A DNA stretch of 64,000 nt from Sphingomonas rhizophila (GCF_014396585.1 NZ_CP060717.1:2326001-2390000), one strand, 5' to 3'. Positions 45,972 to 57,154 are shown, counted from the stretch's first letter. Notes: generated from the letters alone by a model not told the origin. Numbers and translations: made by a program.

Positions 45972-46612
45972 CTGGTCCCCAGAACGTTGATCGTCAGCGC
46001 GAGCACGCCAAGGTTGAAGAAGAAGCCCGCCACGCAATGGGCGGTGACGACCTTGCGGATGTGGGGCGAGGTGACCTGCACGTCGCTGGTCTGCACCGCG
46101 ACACCCAGCGTGTAGGCGAAATAGGCGAAGTCGCTCATCAGCGGCGCCTTGGTGCCGGGGAAGACGAGCCCCGCTGAATCCTTGCCGCCATCGTCGGTGG
46201 TGTAGAACAGGTGTGCATAGTGAAGCGTGTAGACGGCGTTTCCGAACGTCCACACCAGCACCAGGCTGACCGCGATCAGCGCCTTGTCCGCGCCTTGCAG
46301 TGATCCGCGCTGCCCCAGTTCGACCACCACCGCCGCCAGGATGACGACCGACAGCAGGAAACTCAGCACCAGCAGCATCACCCGGTTGGCATCGTTGCGC
46401 TCCGCCGCGTGCCGCAATTCCCGGGCGTCGTAGCGGTAGAGCGGGATGCACAGCACCAGGAACAGGATCGCCGCCGCGTCGAAGCCGACCAGCAACCCCT
46501 GCGACCAGCCGAGCGGTCCGACGGCGATTGCGGTGACCACAGCCAGCGCGACCAGGAACACCAGGAAACGCCAGGGCGCGATCAACTTGCCGACGGAGCT
46601 TACGCTTGCCAT
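45968..46612 (-). CDS. DUF1345 membrane protein
   Basis: A 214-residue inner-membrane protein of the DUF1345 family with five predicted helices (for example FLVFLVALAVVTAIAVGPLG, LLVGFDAAAILFLVLCIPLY and CVAGFFFNLGVLALTINVLG). Family hallmarks are YRYDARELRHAAERNDANR after helix 2 and WTFGNAVYTLHYAHLFYTTD in the middle, then LMSDFAYFAYTLGVAVQTSD. The function is unknown. It is divergent from the SMR transporter gene with a 44-base gap. Confidence 0.87.
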   Translation of the reverse strand: MASVSSVGKLIAPWRFLVFLVALAVVTAIAVGPLGWSQGLLVGFDAAAILFLVLCIPLYRYDARELRHAAERNDANRVMLLVLSFLLSVVILAAVVVELGQRGSLQGADKALIAVSLVLVWTFGNAVYTLHYAHLFYTTDDGGKDSAGLVFPGTKAPLMSDFAYFAYTLGVAVQTSDVQVTSPHIRKVVTAHCVAGFFFNLGVLALTINVLGTS

Positions 46613-46656
46613 GGCGGCTCAACCGCTAGCGCGGGCGATAGTTGCGGAGGCGAAAT

Positions 46657-46971
46657 ATGGCGTGGTTCTGGCTCATTCTGGGCGGCTGCTTCGAAGTCGG
46701 ATTCACCACGTCGCTGCGTTCCGTCGACGGGTTTCGGAACCTACCGTGGACGCTTGCCTTCCTCGCCTCGGTGGCGATCAGCATGGGGCTGCTGGAACTC
46801 GCCTCGCGCCAGATTCCGATGGGTACTGCCTATGCAGTCTGGGGCGGCATTGGCGCGGTCGGAACGGTGGTGGTCGGGATGGCCTTCTTCGACGAACCAA
46901 CGACGACCATCCGCCTCCTCCTCATCCTCGCCATCGTTGCGGCCATCGCGGCATTGAAGCTTACCGCTTGA
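46657..46971 (+). CDS. Small multidrug resistance (SMR) family transporter
   Basis: A 104-residue four-helix transporter of the SMR family. It starts AWFWLILGGCFEVGFTTSLR with the essential membrane glutamate (FEVGF), then ASVAISMGLLELASRQIPMG, TAYAVWGGIGAVGTVVVGMA and FFDEPTTTIRLLLILAIVAA. The GTAYAVWGGIG motif and the absence of the EmrE-type first helix favour the Gdx/SugE guanidinium-exporter branch. No guanidine riboswitch was recognised in the 44-base gap. ATG 46657 is used because GGAGG sits 7 bases upstream. It overlaps the amidase gene by 11 bases at the 3' ends. Confidence 0.87.
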   Translation: MAWFWLILGGCFEVGFTTSLRSVDGFRNLPWTLAFLASVAISMGLLELASRQIPMGTAYAVWGGIGAVGTVVVGMAFFDEPTTTIRLLLILAIVAAIAALKLTA

Positions 46972-48529
46972 GCGGCTCCAGCAGAGGCGCCGTGTCGGGG
47001 GCGCTTTCGATCGAGCTCAGGAATTGGGGCGCCGGAAAGGCTCCGCGTGCCTGCTCATAGGCATAGCCAAGGTTGAGCAGAAGGCCTTCCGACCATTTCG
47101 GCCCGATGAAACTAAGGCCGACCGGGAGCCCGCGAACCAGACCCATCGGCACGGTCAGGTGCGGATAGCCGGCGACGGCGGCAAGGCTGCCCGCGCCGCC
47201 ACCGCTGATCTGGTCGCCATGCACCGCGTCGATCTTCCATGCCGCCGGCATGGTCGGACCGACGAGCGCGATGACGCGATTGGCCTTCAGCAGCTTGTCG
47301 ATGCCGCCGCCGCCTGCGGCCCACCGGCTGACCGCCCTTGCTTTCTTGTAGGCGGCGTCGTTCGGTCCCTTCGTGCTTTGCGCCAGTTCGAACAATTCCT
47401 GCTTGAACAGGCCCATCTCGCGGCCGGCGTTGGCCTGGTTGAAGGCGATCAGGTCCGCCAGCGTGCGCGCGCGTACGGTCGCCGGCGTTGTCGCGAGATA
47501 GGCATTCATGCCGGTCTTGAGTTCGTTCATTAGCACGGTGAATTCGTTGTCGCCGATCGCCTTGTCGTTGAACGACTTGATTTCGACCAATACCGCGCCC
47601 CTGGCCCGCAGCAGCGCGAGCGACGCGGTAAAGGCTGGGTCGGTCCCGAAACCGGAGGCGAAGCGCATCACGCCGATACGCTTGCCGCGAAGGCTCTCGG
47701 CATCGAGGCCGGCGGCATAATCGATCTTGCGCTTGTCGGCTTCCCGGGTCGCCTTGTCCGCCGGGTCGCTGCCGGCCATCGCCGTCAGCAACTCCGCCGC
47801 CTGCCGGACAGTGCGAGTCATCGGCCCCGCCGTGTCCTGGCTGACGCTGATCGGAACGATATGCGTGCGGCTGACAAGGCCGACGGTCGGTTTAAGCCCG
47901 ACGATGCCGTTGATGGAGGCCGGGCAGGTGATCGACCCGTCGGTCTCCGTGCCGACGGCATATTCGACGATCCCCGCCGCGACGGCCGCGCCCGATCCCG
48001 ACGAGCTGCCGCACGTGTTGCGGTCCAGCGCATAAGGATTGCGGGTCTGTCCGCCGATGGCGCTCCATCCGGAAATCGACTGTCCCGACCGGATATTGGC
48101 CCACTCGCTCAAATTGGCCTTGCCCAGCATGACCATTCCCGCAGCGCGCAGCCGGGCGACCAGCGGCGCGTCACGGCCGGTGACATTGTCCTTCAGGGCG
48201 AGGCTTCCGGCCGTGGTCGGCAATGGTCCCGCGGTCTCGATATTGTCCTTGATCAGTACGGGGATTCCGACCAGCGGCCCGGCCCGGCCCGATGCGTCGA
48301 TCACGCGCGCCTGGGCAACGGCCGTGGGATCGAGCGCGATGATGGAATGGATCCGTGGCTCGACCTCGGCGGCGCGCGCTTGCGCCAGCTTGACCGCCGT
48401 TTCCGTGGGACCGGCCGGTGCCTGGGCTTCCGGCGCTGACCCGCCAATCCCGCTGGCGTCGGTCGTCGTGCAGCCACCGATTGCAAGTGCGCCCGCCATG
48501 ACCAGCACCCGCCAACAGCCATTGGTCAT
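46961..48529 (-). CDS. Amidase, lipoprotein
   Basis: A 522-residue amidase-signature enzyme. The N-terminal signal VLVMAGALAIGGC has a lipobox cysteine, so it is probably an anchored lipoprotein, unlike the cytosolic GatA-type relatives. The Ser-cisSer-Lys triad region is intact: VGIPVLIKDNIETAGPLPTT holds the lysine, YALDRNTCGSSSGSGAAVAA the two serines, and EYAVGTETDGSITCPASING the oxyanion part. The C-terminal part has PHLTVPMGLVRGLPVGLSFI. It hydrolyses an amide bond of unknown external substrate. It is divergent from the second TonB receptor gene (100-base gap), which may supply or use a related compound. Confidence 0.9.
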   Translation of the reverse strand: MTNGCWRVLVMAGALAIGGCTTTDASGIGGSAPEAQAPAGPTETAVKLAQARAAEVEPRIHSIIALDPTAVAQARVIDASGRAGPLVGIPVLIKDNIETAGPLPTTAGSLALKDNVTGRDAPLVARLRAAGMVMLGKANLSEWANIRSGQSISGWSAIGGQTRNPYALDRNTCGSSSGSGAAVAAGIVEYAVGTETDGSITCPASINGIVGLKPTVGLVSRTHIVPISVSQDTAGPMTRTVRQAAELLTAMAGSDPADKATREADKRKIDYAAGLDAESLRGKRIGVMRFASGFGTDPAFTASLALLRARGAVLVEIKSFNDKAIGDNEFTVLMNELKTGMNAYLATTPATVRARTLADLIAFNQANAGREMGLFKQELFELAQSTKGPNDAAYKKARAVSRWAAGGGGIDKLLKANRVIALVGPTMPAAWKIDAVHGDQISGGGAGSLAAVAGYPHLTVPMGLVRGLPVGLSFIGPKWSEGLLLNLGYAYEQARGAFPAPQFLSSIESAPDTAPLLEPLKR

Positions 48530-48629
48530 GCCGGGACTCCCGTTTGCAGAATGGAACGGAGAAAAGTCATGACAGGTTCACTTCCCCACGGCCAGCCCGT
48601 GGCGAAATCTGACTTGGAGTGATTGATCG

Positions 48630-51127
48630 ATGACGGCGAAGGCCCTCTACCTTGCCACTGCGGCCCTGCTGCTGCCCTTCCCGGCCGCTGCGCAGGACGC
48701 CCAGCGCGAGGAGCCGACCGCGACGGCCGCCGCCGCGACTTCTTCCCAGGCCGAACCGCCGCTAGGCGAGGACGAGGAGGAGGTCGTCGTTACCGGCCAG
48801 AAACCGCGAGGCTCGGTCGTCGGCGACATTCCGCCCGAGAATACGCTGACCTCGAGGGACATCCGCGCGACCGGCGCGACGACCATTTCCGAGCTCCTTG
48901 ATTCGATCGCGTCGAAAACCGGAAGCGCGCGTGGCCGCGGCGGCGAGCGCCCGGTCCTGTTGCTCAACGGCCAGCGCATCAGCGGTTTCCGCGAGCTTCG
49001 CGACCTTCCGCCCGAGGCCATCGAGCGGATGGAAATCCTGCCCGAGGAAGTGGCGTTGAAGTACGGCTATTCGGCCGATCAGAAGGTGGTGAACATCGTC
49101 CTCCGCCGCCGGTTCAATTCCACCAGCGCGGAGGTCGGTGGCACCATCGCCACCGAGGGTGGCCATGCCGCGGGCAAGGCCGACGCGACCAAGCTGGTGA
49201 TTGCGAACGGGACGCGGAGCTCGCTCAACGTCCGCCTCGAAGGCAACAACCCGCTCTACGAAAGCGAGCGCGACATCGCCTACGATCCGGCCGACGGCGC
49301 CGATCCCCGCGATTTCCGGACGCTCAACGGTGCGTCTCAATCGGCGCGGGTCACCGGCACGCTCAACCGCACCATCCTCGAGAATGTCGGAGCCACCGTC
49401 ACCGCGGAAGTGGGGCGGACGAAGAACCGTAGCCGCTTCGGCATTTCCCCTTCGATCCGGACTCTCCGCTGACCCGCGACGGCACGACCGACAGCGCGGG
49501 GCTGGGAGTCGCGCTCAACACGCAGCGTGGCAAGTGGCGCCTGTCCAGCACGGCCAATGCACAGCTCACCAACACCGAGTCCGACGCAGACCGCAGCATC
49601 CTCGACGTCTTGGCCGACGACCGCAGCAAGAGCGAACGCACGTCGTTCGAGCTGGACGCCACGGCCAACGGACCGCTGTTCGCGCTTCCAGCGGGCGACG
49701 CCAATGTCACTTTCAAGGCCGGCGTGTCCCGCCTTGACCTCGATGCCAGCGCCCGGCGCCGTGACATCGTCACCAATACCGACCTTGGCCGGACCATCGG
49801 CGGTGGGTCGGCCAGTCTCGACCTACCCCTCGCCAAGCGCGCGTCGAGCATCGGCCGTCTGTCGGCCAACGTGAATGCAGGGGTTCAGCAGCTAAGCGAT
49901 TTCGGCACGCTGACCAGCCTTGGCGCCGGGGTGACGTGGAGCCCAGCCGGCCGGCTCAACCTTCTCGGCAGCGTCACGCGCGAAGAAGGCGCGCCGACGC
50001 TTCAGCAGCTCGGCGATCCGCTTCAGGAAACCGACAATGTGCCCTTCTTCGACGCGGTCAATGGCGAGACCGTCAACCTCACCACCCTGACCGGCGGCAA
50101 TCCCGCGCTCGACGCCGACCGCCGCACGGTGTGGAAGCTCGGCGCCAACTGGCAACCGAAGGAAGAGCTGGACCTGCGGTTGCGCGCGGATTTCGTTCAC
50201 CAGGTCATCGACAATCCGCAGATCGGTTTCCCGGCGGCAACCCCCGCGCTGGAGGCGGCCTTCCCCGACCGTTTCACCCGCGACGGTAGCGGCCGGCTGA
50301 TCGCGGTCGACCTCCGCCCGGTCAATGCGGAGCGATCGACCCGCGACACCATCCGGCTAGGCTTTGACTTTACCAAGCCGCTGAAATCCACGCCGCCGTC
50401 GGCCGAAGCCATCGCTGCCCTTCGTGCCCGGTTCGCCGGGGCTCGGCCGAACCAACGGCAGGGCGGCAACGCGCCTCCCCAGGGCGGCGGACAGGTTCAG
50501 GGGGCGGCTGCCGCCGGCGACCAACCCCGGGTGCGGTTCGGCGGCGGAGGACGGGGAGGCGGCCGCAACGGCGGGCGCCTGACCTTCTCGCTGACCGACA
50601 CCATTACGCTGACCGACAAGCTGTCGATCGCCCCAGGTCTCGACGACCTCGACTACCTCGATGGTGAGGCATCAGGCTCGAGCGGCGGTCGCCCGCGCCA
50701 CCAGGTCGAGGCGGAAACCGGCTATTACAACAACGGGCTCGGTGCCCGGCTGTCCGCCAACTGGCGCAGCGCCACCCGGGTGAACGGTGGGATTGCTGGT
50801 GAGGGCCTTCGCTTCGGCAGCTACGCCAGCTTCGACCTTCGCCTGTTTGCCAACCTCGGCGAACGGTTCGACCTGGTGGCGAAGAACCCCTTCTTCCTTG
50901 GCAGCTCGGTCCGCTTCGAGGTCAAGAACCTGTTCGATAACAAGCCGGACGTCCGCGGCGCCGACGGCGTCATCCCGATCGCTTATTATCCGGACCGGCT
51001 GGAGCCGATCGGTCGCACGGTGGGAATCACCTTCCGCAAGCTGTTCTTGCCGACGCGCTTCATGCGCTTCGGCGGTGGCGGTGGCGGGGGAGGCGGCGCA
51101 AGCGCAGGCGGTCCGCCGCCGCACTAG
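48630..51127 (+). CDS. Atypical TonB-dependent receptor (frameshifted)
   Basis: A receptor of about 832 residues after repair. A signal peptide ends near residue 22 (AAAQD). A TonB-box-like EEEVVVTGQKPRG follows, then a short plug with RPVLLLNGQRISGFRELRDL, IERMEILPEEVALKYGYSA and QKVVNIVLRRRF. The frames join if CCCC 49447-49450 is read as five C, restoring GISPFDPDSPLTRDGT. The barrel contains a Gln/Gly/Arg-rich insert (about residues 605-650). The protein ends FGGGGGGGGGASAGGPPPH instead of an aromatic residue, which is odd for an outer-membrane barrel. The substrate is unknown. The neighbouring amidase is a weak hint. Confidence 0.83.
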
Positions 51128-51660
51128 GCCTTGGCGTTTTTCGCCAGCTCCAGGGATTCCATGACGACCCGCTGAGCCGCCGCGGCGTCGCCCCACTTGC
51201 CGACCCGCACCCACTTCTGGGGCTCCAGATCCTTGTAGTGGGTGAAGAAGTGCTCGATCTGCTGAAGCACGATATGCGGCAGGTCGGTGCCTTCCATGAC
51301 GTCGGCGTAATAGGGGCTCACTTTCGGCTCGGGCACGGCGAGCAGCTTTTCGTCGCCGCCGGCCTCGTCCTCCAGGAACAGCACCGCGACCGGCCGGGCG
51401 GCAATTACCGAACCGGGCATCAGCGGCCAGCGGGTCATCACCAGGCAGTCAAGTGGATCGCCGTCGCCGCACAAGGTCTGCGGGATAAAACCGTAATTGG
51501 CCGGATAGCGCATCGGCGTGTGCAGGATGCGATCGACGAAGATCGCGCCCGACGCCTTGTCGAACTCATATTTGACTGGCTCGCCGCCGATCGGGACTTC
51601 GATCAGCACGTTGACGCTATGCGGAGGATTGGACCCCGCCGGAATCAGGTCGATGTTCAT
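51124..51660 (-). CDS. ppa: Inorganic diphosphatase
   Basis: A 178-residue family I soluble pyrophosphatase. It has VLIEVPIGGEPVKYEFDKAS, YPANYGFIPQTLCGDGDPLD with the metal-binding D-x-D-P-x-D (GDGDPLDCLV), and EDEAGGDEKLLAVPEPKVSP, where the third group of acidic residues binds magnesium. It then has IEHFFTHYKDLEPQKWVRVG. It removes pyrophosphate from biosynthetic reactions and is usually essential. It shares a CTAG stop with the receptor gene on the other strand. Confidence 0.96.
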   Translation of the reverse strand: MNIDLIPAGSNPPHSVNVLIEVPIGGEPVKYEFDKASGAIFVDRILHTPMRYPANYGFIPQTLCGDGDPLDCLVMTRWPLMPGSVIAARPVAVLFLEDEAGGDEKLLAVPEPKVSPYYADVMEGTDLPHIVLQQIEHFFTHYKDLEPQKWVRVGKWGDAAAAQRVVMESLELAKNAKA

Positions 51661-51743
51661 GATGCCGCGCGCCTTAGGGCCAGAAGGGCGCGGGTGGAAG
51701 CGTTTCGATCCTCCATCCGCGTCTCATCGCGGCTCCGGCCGGC

Positions 51744-53668
51744 TCAGCGGGCCTTGAGAAGAAGGTCGAGCGCGCCATCGCCCTTGCGGATCTTCACGAA
51801 GCGCGGATAGCGCAGGCCGCCGTGATAATTGATCGTGTAGGGCCGCACCGTGTCGCCCCGCTTGATCGTCAGGCGCACCGGGACCGCCGTTCCCTTGGCC
51901 TCGGTGACCGCTTCCTTCAGTGTATCTTCGGAATAGGTCTTTTCGCCGACCGCGACGATCTCGTCGCCGTTGCGCAGCGCCGCGTCGAATGCGGGCGATC
52001 CCCACGCAATCCCGCTGATCTTGGCGTCCTTGCTCACGCTGAAGCCTAGCGAATAGGAAAACTCTGCCGCCTCGCGCAGCTTGGCACGTGCCTTGCCGGT
52101 GGCGGTCTGCTCCTCGGTGTATTGCAACTCGTAGCCAGAGCGGGTGAAGCCTCCCAGCGGCGCGCGCTCGCTGGTCTGGTCGACGCGTTCGCGAAGGAAT
52201 CCCGCCCAGTCATATTGGTAGACCGAATTGAGCGTCGCGATGACGTCGTCGCGGGTGTAGGTGACCTGGCCCCAGTCGCCGGGACGGATGCCGAAGAAAG
52301 CCTTCGCGAAATCGTCCATCCCGCGCTTCATGCCCGTGCCCTGGCGAATGATGGCGTCGGCCTCGACCCAGATCAGCATGCCCTCGTTGTAATAGTCTTC
52401 GTTGCGCATGAAGCTGCCCCAAGGCTGGGGCGAGCGATTCTGTACGATCGGATCGTAGGTCGTGTCGACCAACGGGCGCCAGGTGCGGCCCTTCTGGTTG
52501 TCGAGATAGGCGGCGGCGTAGGCGACATTGTCGAGCACTTCCTGCTTCGTGCTCATGCCCGACCGGGCCTCGACGACCGTCCCCAGAATTGGGTCTGCCC
52601 CTCGTAGACCCACAGCAGGTCGTCACGCATCGGCGTATGGTAATCGGGCGTCCACATCTCGGCCGGACGTCGGAACTTGCCGTCCCAGCTGTGCGTGAAT
52701 TCGTGCGGGAAGACGTTCCGGTCCAACTGGTGGTTAGCGTAATCGGTATAGTAGCCCGGGTCCGTGGAAATCTCGGTGCTGCGATGATGCTCCAGCCCGA
52801 TACCGCCCAGCTTGTCGCTGATCGCATTCAGGAAGTCGTAGTGGTCGTAATGCTTGGCGCCGAACACCTTGATGTTCTGGTCGACCATCCGGCGGTGCTT
52901 GGCCAGGACGTCGGCCGGCATCTCCAGCTCTTTCGCGCTATCGGCGACCGTCACCATCGTCGCGCCCTGGCCCAGGTCGTGCTTCCTGAAATGGATGCCG
53001 GCGAACACGGGTGAATCGACCAGCGTTTCATAGTCGACCTGCCCGTACTGGATGGTGGAGCCGGAGGTGCTGGTCGGGCGAAGTGCCGTCCCGGCCTGCC
53101 AGCCCGCCGGCAGGGTGAGCGACGCGACGACCGGGATCTGCCGGACGTAATATCCGGCCGGATAGAGGGAGACCTTTTCCCACTGCACGTTGACGATTTC
53201 CGGGGTCATCACGACGCGGCCCTGGCTACCCGAGACCGGCGAGAGGAAATTGAAGCGTGCTTCCACACTGCTGACCCCGGCCGGCACGTCAACGTGGAAG
53301 GCATAGACCTCGACCGGATCGCGGCGCCACGGAAGCTTCCGGCCGTTGGCGGTAATCTCGAGCCCGGCCAGCTTGTCGATCGTGCCGTCCGGCCCGTGCG
53401 CACCCGGAAGCCATTTCGGCAGGAGCAAGGTCATCCGCCCCGGCTGCGCGACGGGAATCGTCTGCTTCACCTTCATGACCGAGCGGACGAGGTCGGTGGC
53501 GTCGACCTCCAGCCGCATCGTGCCGGGATATGGAATGTCACGGGACGCCGGGATGCTGTTGGTGACCGGCACCGCCTGCGGCGCGCTGTTCTGCGCCAGC
53601 GCGGGCTGGGCAAGGATGGCGAGGGGCGAAATGGCGAGAAGCGCAGCGGCGCGAAGATGGAAGCTCAT
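51744..53668 (-). CDS. M61 family metallopeptidase with PDZ domain (frameshifted)
   Basis: An exported peptidase of about 641 residues after repair, of the glycyl aminopeptidase (M61) family. A signal peptide (ALLAISPLAILAQPALAQN) is followed by a beta-rich N-domain. The catalytic helix region has VFPHEFTHSWDGKFRRP (H-E-x-x-H zinc site) and LLWVYEGQTQFWG with the third ligand glutamate; the shift falls directly after this. CCCC at 52581-52584 (GGGG on the coding strand) read as five restores FWGTVVEARSGM. The second frame has a helical domain and a C-terminal PDZ (KISGIAWGSPAFDAALRNGD). It cuts peptides with N-terminal Gly or Ala, as known for M61. Confidence 0.86.
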
Positions 53669-53741
53669 GGCGGACGGCTAGCGCGCGGGGTTCTCCTTCG
53701 CTAGGGGCGACAGCCATTATCCGTCGAAGTTAACCGCACCT

Positions 53742-54957
53742 ATGTCGAAGACCCCCAGCCCATCCGTGGCATGCAGAGCCTGCTCGGCGAGGATGCCGAC
53801 CGGTTTGCGCACGTCGTCGAGACGTTCAATTATGTCCGCCGGCTCTATGGCTTCAAGCGGGTCGAGGTGCCGGTGCTGGAGCCGACCGCGGTGTTCGCCC
53901 GGACGATGGGCGAGACCACCGACGTGGTCTCCAAGGAGATGTACTCGTTCGAGGACCGCAGCGGCGATGCCGTCACCTTGCGCCCCGAATTCACCGCCGG
54001 GATCGCGCGCGCTTACCTGTCTGAAGGCTGGCAGCAGTTTGCGCCGCTGAAGGTCGCGACGCACGGTCCTGCCTTCCGTTACGAGCGCCCGCAGAAGGGC
54101 CGTTTCCGCCAGTTCCACCAGCTCGACGCGGAGATCATCGGCGCCGCTGAGCCGCTAGCGGATGTCGAGTTGCTGGCGTTCGGGTCGCAGCTGCTGGCCG
54201 AGCTTGGCATCGGCGGGGTGACGCTGAAGCTCAACACGCTGGGCGACGCCGCCAGCCGCGACGCGTGGCGGGCTAAGCTGGTCGACCATTTTGCCGCCCA
54301 TCGCGCCGAACTCAGCGAGGACAGCGAGGAACGGCTCGACAAGAACCCGCTGCGCATCCTCGACAGCAAGGATCCGCGCGACCGGCCGTTTGCCGACAGT
54401 GCGCCGACCATGGAGTTGAGCCCGGAAGCGGAGGATTTCTTCGGCCAGGTCCGCGCCGGCCTCGACGCCGCGGGCGTTGCCTATGAACTCGCCCCACACC
54501 TCGTCCGTGGCCTCGACTATTACCGGCACACCGCGTTCGAATTCGTCACCGACCAGCTCGGTGCGCAGGGCACAGTCATCGCCGGCGGCCGCTACGACGG
54601 GCTGATCGAGCAGCTCGGCGGCCCGCACACACCGGCCGTTGGTTGGGCGGCCGGGATCGAACGGCTGGCGATGCTGGTCGAGGCACCGGCCCCCGACACG
54701 GTCGATGTGGCGGTCGTCGTTGAGGATGACACAGTGCTGGTGAGTGCGTGGAAGGCGTTGCGCGAGCTTCGCGCCGCGGGCTTGTCTGCCGAACTCGTCG
54801 CGACGGGCAGTCCGCGCAAGCGCTTTGATCGCGCGGTAAAGCGGGGTGCGTCCGAGATACTCGTGCTCGGCCAGCTTGACGGCGAGCCCACGCGGCGCAT
54901 CAAGTCGTTCGGGAAAGCGCGCGCCGAAGCAGCGCTTGGGGCAAGGAACAGGCGTGA
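53742..54957 (+). CDS. hisS: Histidyl-tRNA synthetase (two frameshifts)
   Basis: A class II synthetase of about 405 residues after repair. The long central frame shows [56 protein letters not shown] (motif 2), [30 protein letters not shown] and [12 protein letters not shown] (motif 3). The first residues are in another frame. CCCCC 53752-53756 read as six gives [18 protein letters not shown] with the family R-G-M. At the end, GGGG 54938-54941 read as five gives EAALGGKEQA and a TGA inside the prfA GTG. Two errors in one essential gene argue strongly for sequencing error. Confidence 0.9.
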
Positions 54958-56033
54958 CTTCCATTTCGCTGGACCGGATCGTCTCGATCGAGGCGAAGAA
55001 GCAGGAGCTTGCCGAGGCGATGGCGGCACCTGACTTGTCGCCCGACGAGTTCGTGCGATTGTCCAAGGAATACGCCCAGGTCGAACCGGTCGCCGCCGCC
55101 GCGCGCGAGGTGCGCCGCCTGCGCGCCGAGCGCGAAAGCCTGGTCACGATGACCCGCGATGCCGACGACGAGCTTCGCGAGATCGCGGCGGAGGAATTGC
55201 AGCTGATCGAGACGCAGCTTCCGGAGGCGGAGCGGGCGCTGGCCGTCCAGCTGCTGCCCAAGGACGCCGCCGACGAACGCGCGGCGATGCTGGAAGTGCG
55301 CGCCGGGACGGGCGGGGACGAGGCCGCGCTGTTCGCCGGCGATTTGCTGCGCATGTACCAGCGCTTCGCGGAGGAACAGGGCTGGAAGTTCGAGCTGATC
55401 AGCGCCTCCGCTTCCGACGTTGGCGGGTACAAGGAAGCCGTGGCGTCAATCAGCGGCGCCGGCGTTTTCGCAAGGCTCAAATTCGAGAGCGGCGTCCACC
55501 GCGTCCAGCGCGTGCCGGCGACCGAGAGCGGCGGGCGAATCCACACCAGCGCGGCGACCGTCGCGGTTTTGCCGGAAGCCGAGGACGTCGACGTCCAGAT
55601 CGACGACAAGGATCTGCGGATCGACGTCTATCGCTCGTCCGGTCCGGGCGGCCAGTCGGTCAACACCACCGACAGCGCGGTCCGGATCACCCATATCCCG
55701 AGCGGCCTGGTCGTCATCCAGCAGGACGAAAAGTCGCAGCACAAGAACAAGGCCAAGGCGCTGAAGGTGCTGCGCACCCGCCTGTTCGAACTGGAACGCG
55801 AACGCCTCGCCAACGAACGCGCCGGCGCGCGCAAGTCGATGGTCGGCTCCGGCGACCGGTCGGAGCGCATCCGAACCTACAATTTCCCGCAGGGGCGGGT
55901 GACCGACCACCGAATCAACCTGACCCTGCACAAGCTCGACGCGATCCTTGAAGGACCCGGCCTTGCCGAACTGGTCGGAGCCCTGGTCGCCGAAGACGAA
56001 GCGGAGCGGCTCGCCAGCCTGGACGATGCTTGA
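54954..56033 (+). CDS. prfA: Peptide chain release factor 1
   Basis: A 359-residue class I release factor for UAA and UAG codons. It has the coiled N-terminal domain ([20 protein letters not shown]), the PrmC target loop [20 protein letters not shown] with the GGQ that triggers peptide release, [20 protein letters not shown] and [20 protein letters not shown], the decoding-domain region, then [23 protein letters not shown] 54954 is used because AGGAACAGGC precedes it and the family starts there. It overlaps the repaired hisS stop by 4 bases. The next gene encodes the methylase of its GGQ motif. Confidence 0.95.
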   Translation: MTSISLDRIVSIEAKKQELAEAMAAPDLSPDEFVRLSKEYAQVEPVAAAAREVRRLRAERESLVTMTRDADDELREIAAEELQLIETQLPEAERALAVQLLPKDAADERAAMLEVRAGTGGDEAALFAGDLLRMYQRFAEEQGWKFELISASASDVGGYKEAVASISGAGVFARLKFESGVHRVQRVPATESGGRIHTSAATVAVLPEAEDVDVQIDDKDLRIDVYRSSGPGGQSVNTTDSAVRITHIPSGLVVIQQDEKSQHKNKAKALKVLRTRLFELERERLANERAGARKSMVGSGDRSERIRTYNFPQGRVTDHRINLTLHKLDAILEGPGLAELVGALVAEDEAERLASLDDA

Positions 56034-56066
56034 GGCGTCGCCTCCCGCGGGCGGGTACGACGTGGC

Positions 56067-56890
56067 ATGACCCGGATTGCGCGCGCCCTTAATCGCGCCA
56101 CCCAGTCGCTTGCTGCCACCAGCGACACGGCCCGCCTCGACGCCGAACTCTTGATGGCCGCCGCGCTCGACATCGGTCGCGATCGGCTGCTGCTCGACCC
56201 GCCGTCCCGCGCGGTGCCGGAAAAATTCCAGGCGATGATCGATCGCAGGGCGAAGGGTGAGCCGGTCGCCTACATCACCGGCCAGCGGGCGTTCTGGACG
56301 ATCGACCTGGAAGTAGGCCCGGGCGCGCTGATCCCGCGGCCGGACAGCGAGACGCTGATCGTCGCCGCGATCGATCACTTCGCGGGGACGGCTGGTCCTA
56401 GGAGAATCCTCGACCTCGGCACCGGCCCGGGAACCTTGCTGCTTGCCGCGCTCGACCAATGGCCGGAGGCGACCGGGCTCGGCGTCGATTCGTCCGAAAA
56501 CGCCCTCGGCTATGCGCGCCGCAACGCCGCCAGGCTCGGGCTAGGCCAGCGCGCCGAGTTTCGCATCGGCGACTGGGCCGACGGGATCCGCGAGCGCTTT
56601 GACCTCATCCTGTGCAACCCGCCCTATGTCGCCATCGGCGCGGAAATGGGGCCGGGTGTCGCCGAGTTCGAGCCGTCGGAAGCCTTGTTCGCGGGCCGCG
56701 ACGGCCTTGACGACTATCGCCGGCTGGCCCCGAACTTGCCCGGCTGATGGCGCCGCATGGGCTGGCGGCAATCGAAATTGGCTATGATCAGGGCGCCTCG
56801 GCGGCGGCGCTGTTCCTGGATGCCGGGTTGGCGAGCGAGCTTGCCCATGATCTTGGCGGCCGCCCGCGGGCGCTGTTGATCCGCGGTTAG
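56067..56890 (+). CDS. prmC: Peptide chain release factor N5-glutamine methyltransferase (frameshifted)
   Basis: A methyltransferase of about 274 residues after repair, which methylates the GGQ glutamine of release factors. It has an N-terminal helical domain, EPVAYITGQRAFWTIDLEVG, LIPRPDSETLI, the SAM site ILDLGTGPGTLLLAAL and the catalytic LILCNPPYVAIGAEM. The last ~45 residues (LMAPHGLAAIEIGYDQGASA, then LGGRPRALLIRG) are in another frame. CCC at 56739-56741 read as four restores LPRLMAPHG. Its place behind prfA, its substrate gene, is the standard arrangement. Confidence 0.9.
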
Positions 56891-57154
56891 TCGAAAAGGC
56901 TTGGAATTTTAACAATTCGCCATTACATCGGAGGACAGGGACGGGGCCGTGCTGAAAAGCTAGCATCCTCCGTCACCACCCCCGACGACGAATGGCCGTT
57001 TCGAGCGCTTAACGTGGCGCTGATCTTGCCAAGGAGGGGCGGCCACCGCCGTTGGCGGTCTGGTCGGCCTGTACGCCGGGGACCACGACTTCCATGTGAA
57101 GGACAGGAAGACGGCGGTCCCGAATGGGCCGCCAGTGCGACAGGGAAACACCTC
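56891..57154 (+). promoter_or_regulatory. 264-base leader region before the DUF4167 gene
   Basis: No credible gene is seen. TTGGAA (56901-56906) and TTACAT (56923-56928) are 16 bases apart and could form a promoter, overlapped by an imperfect palindrome GAATTTTAACAATTC. This would give a leader of more than 200 bases before the TTG start. The leader contains local GC-rich inverted repeats (for example CCACCGCCGTTGGCGG). No known riboswitch was recognised. Confidence 0.3.
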
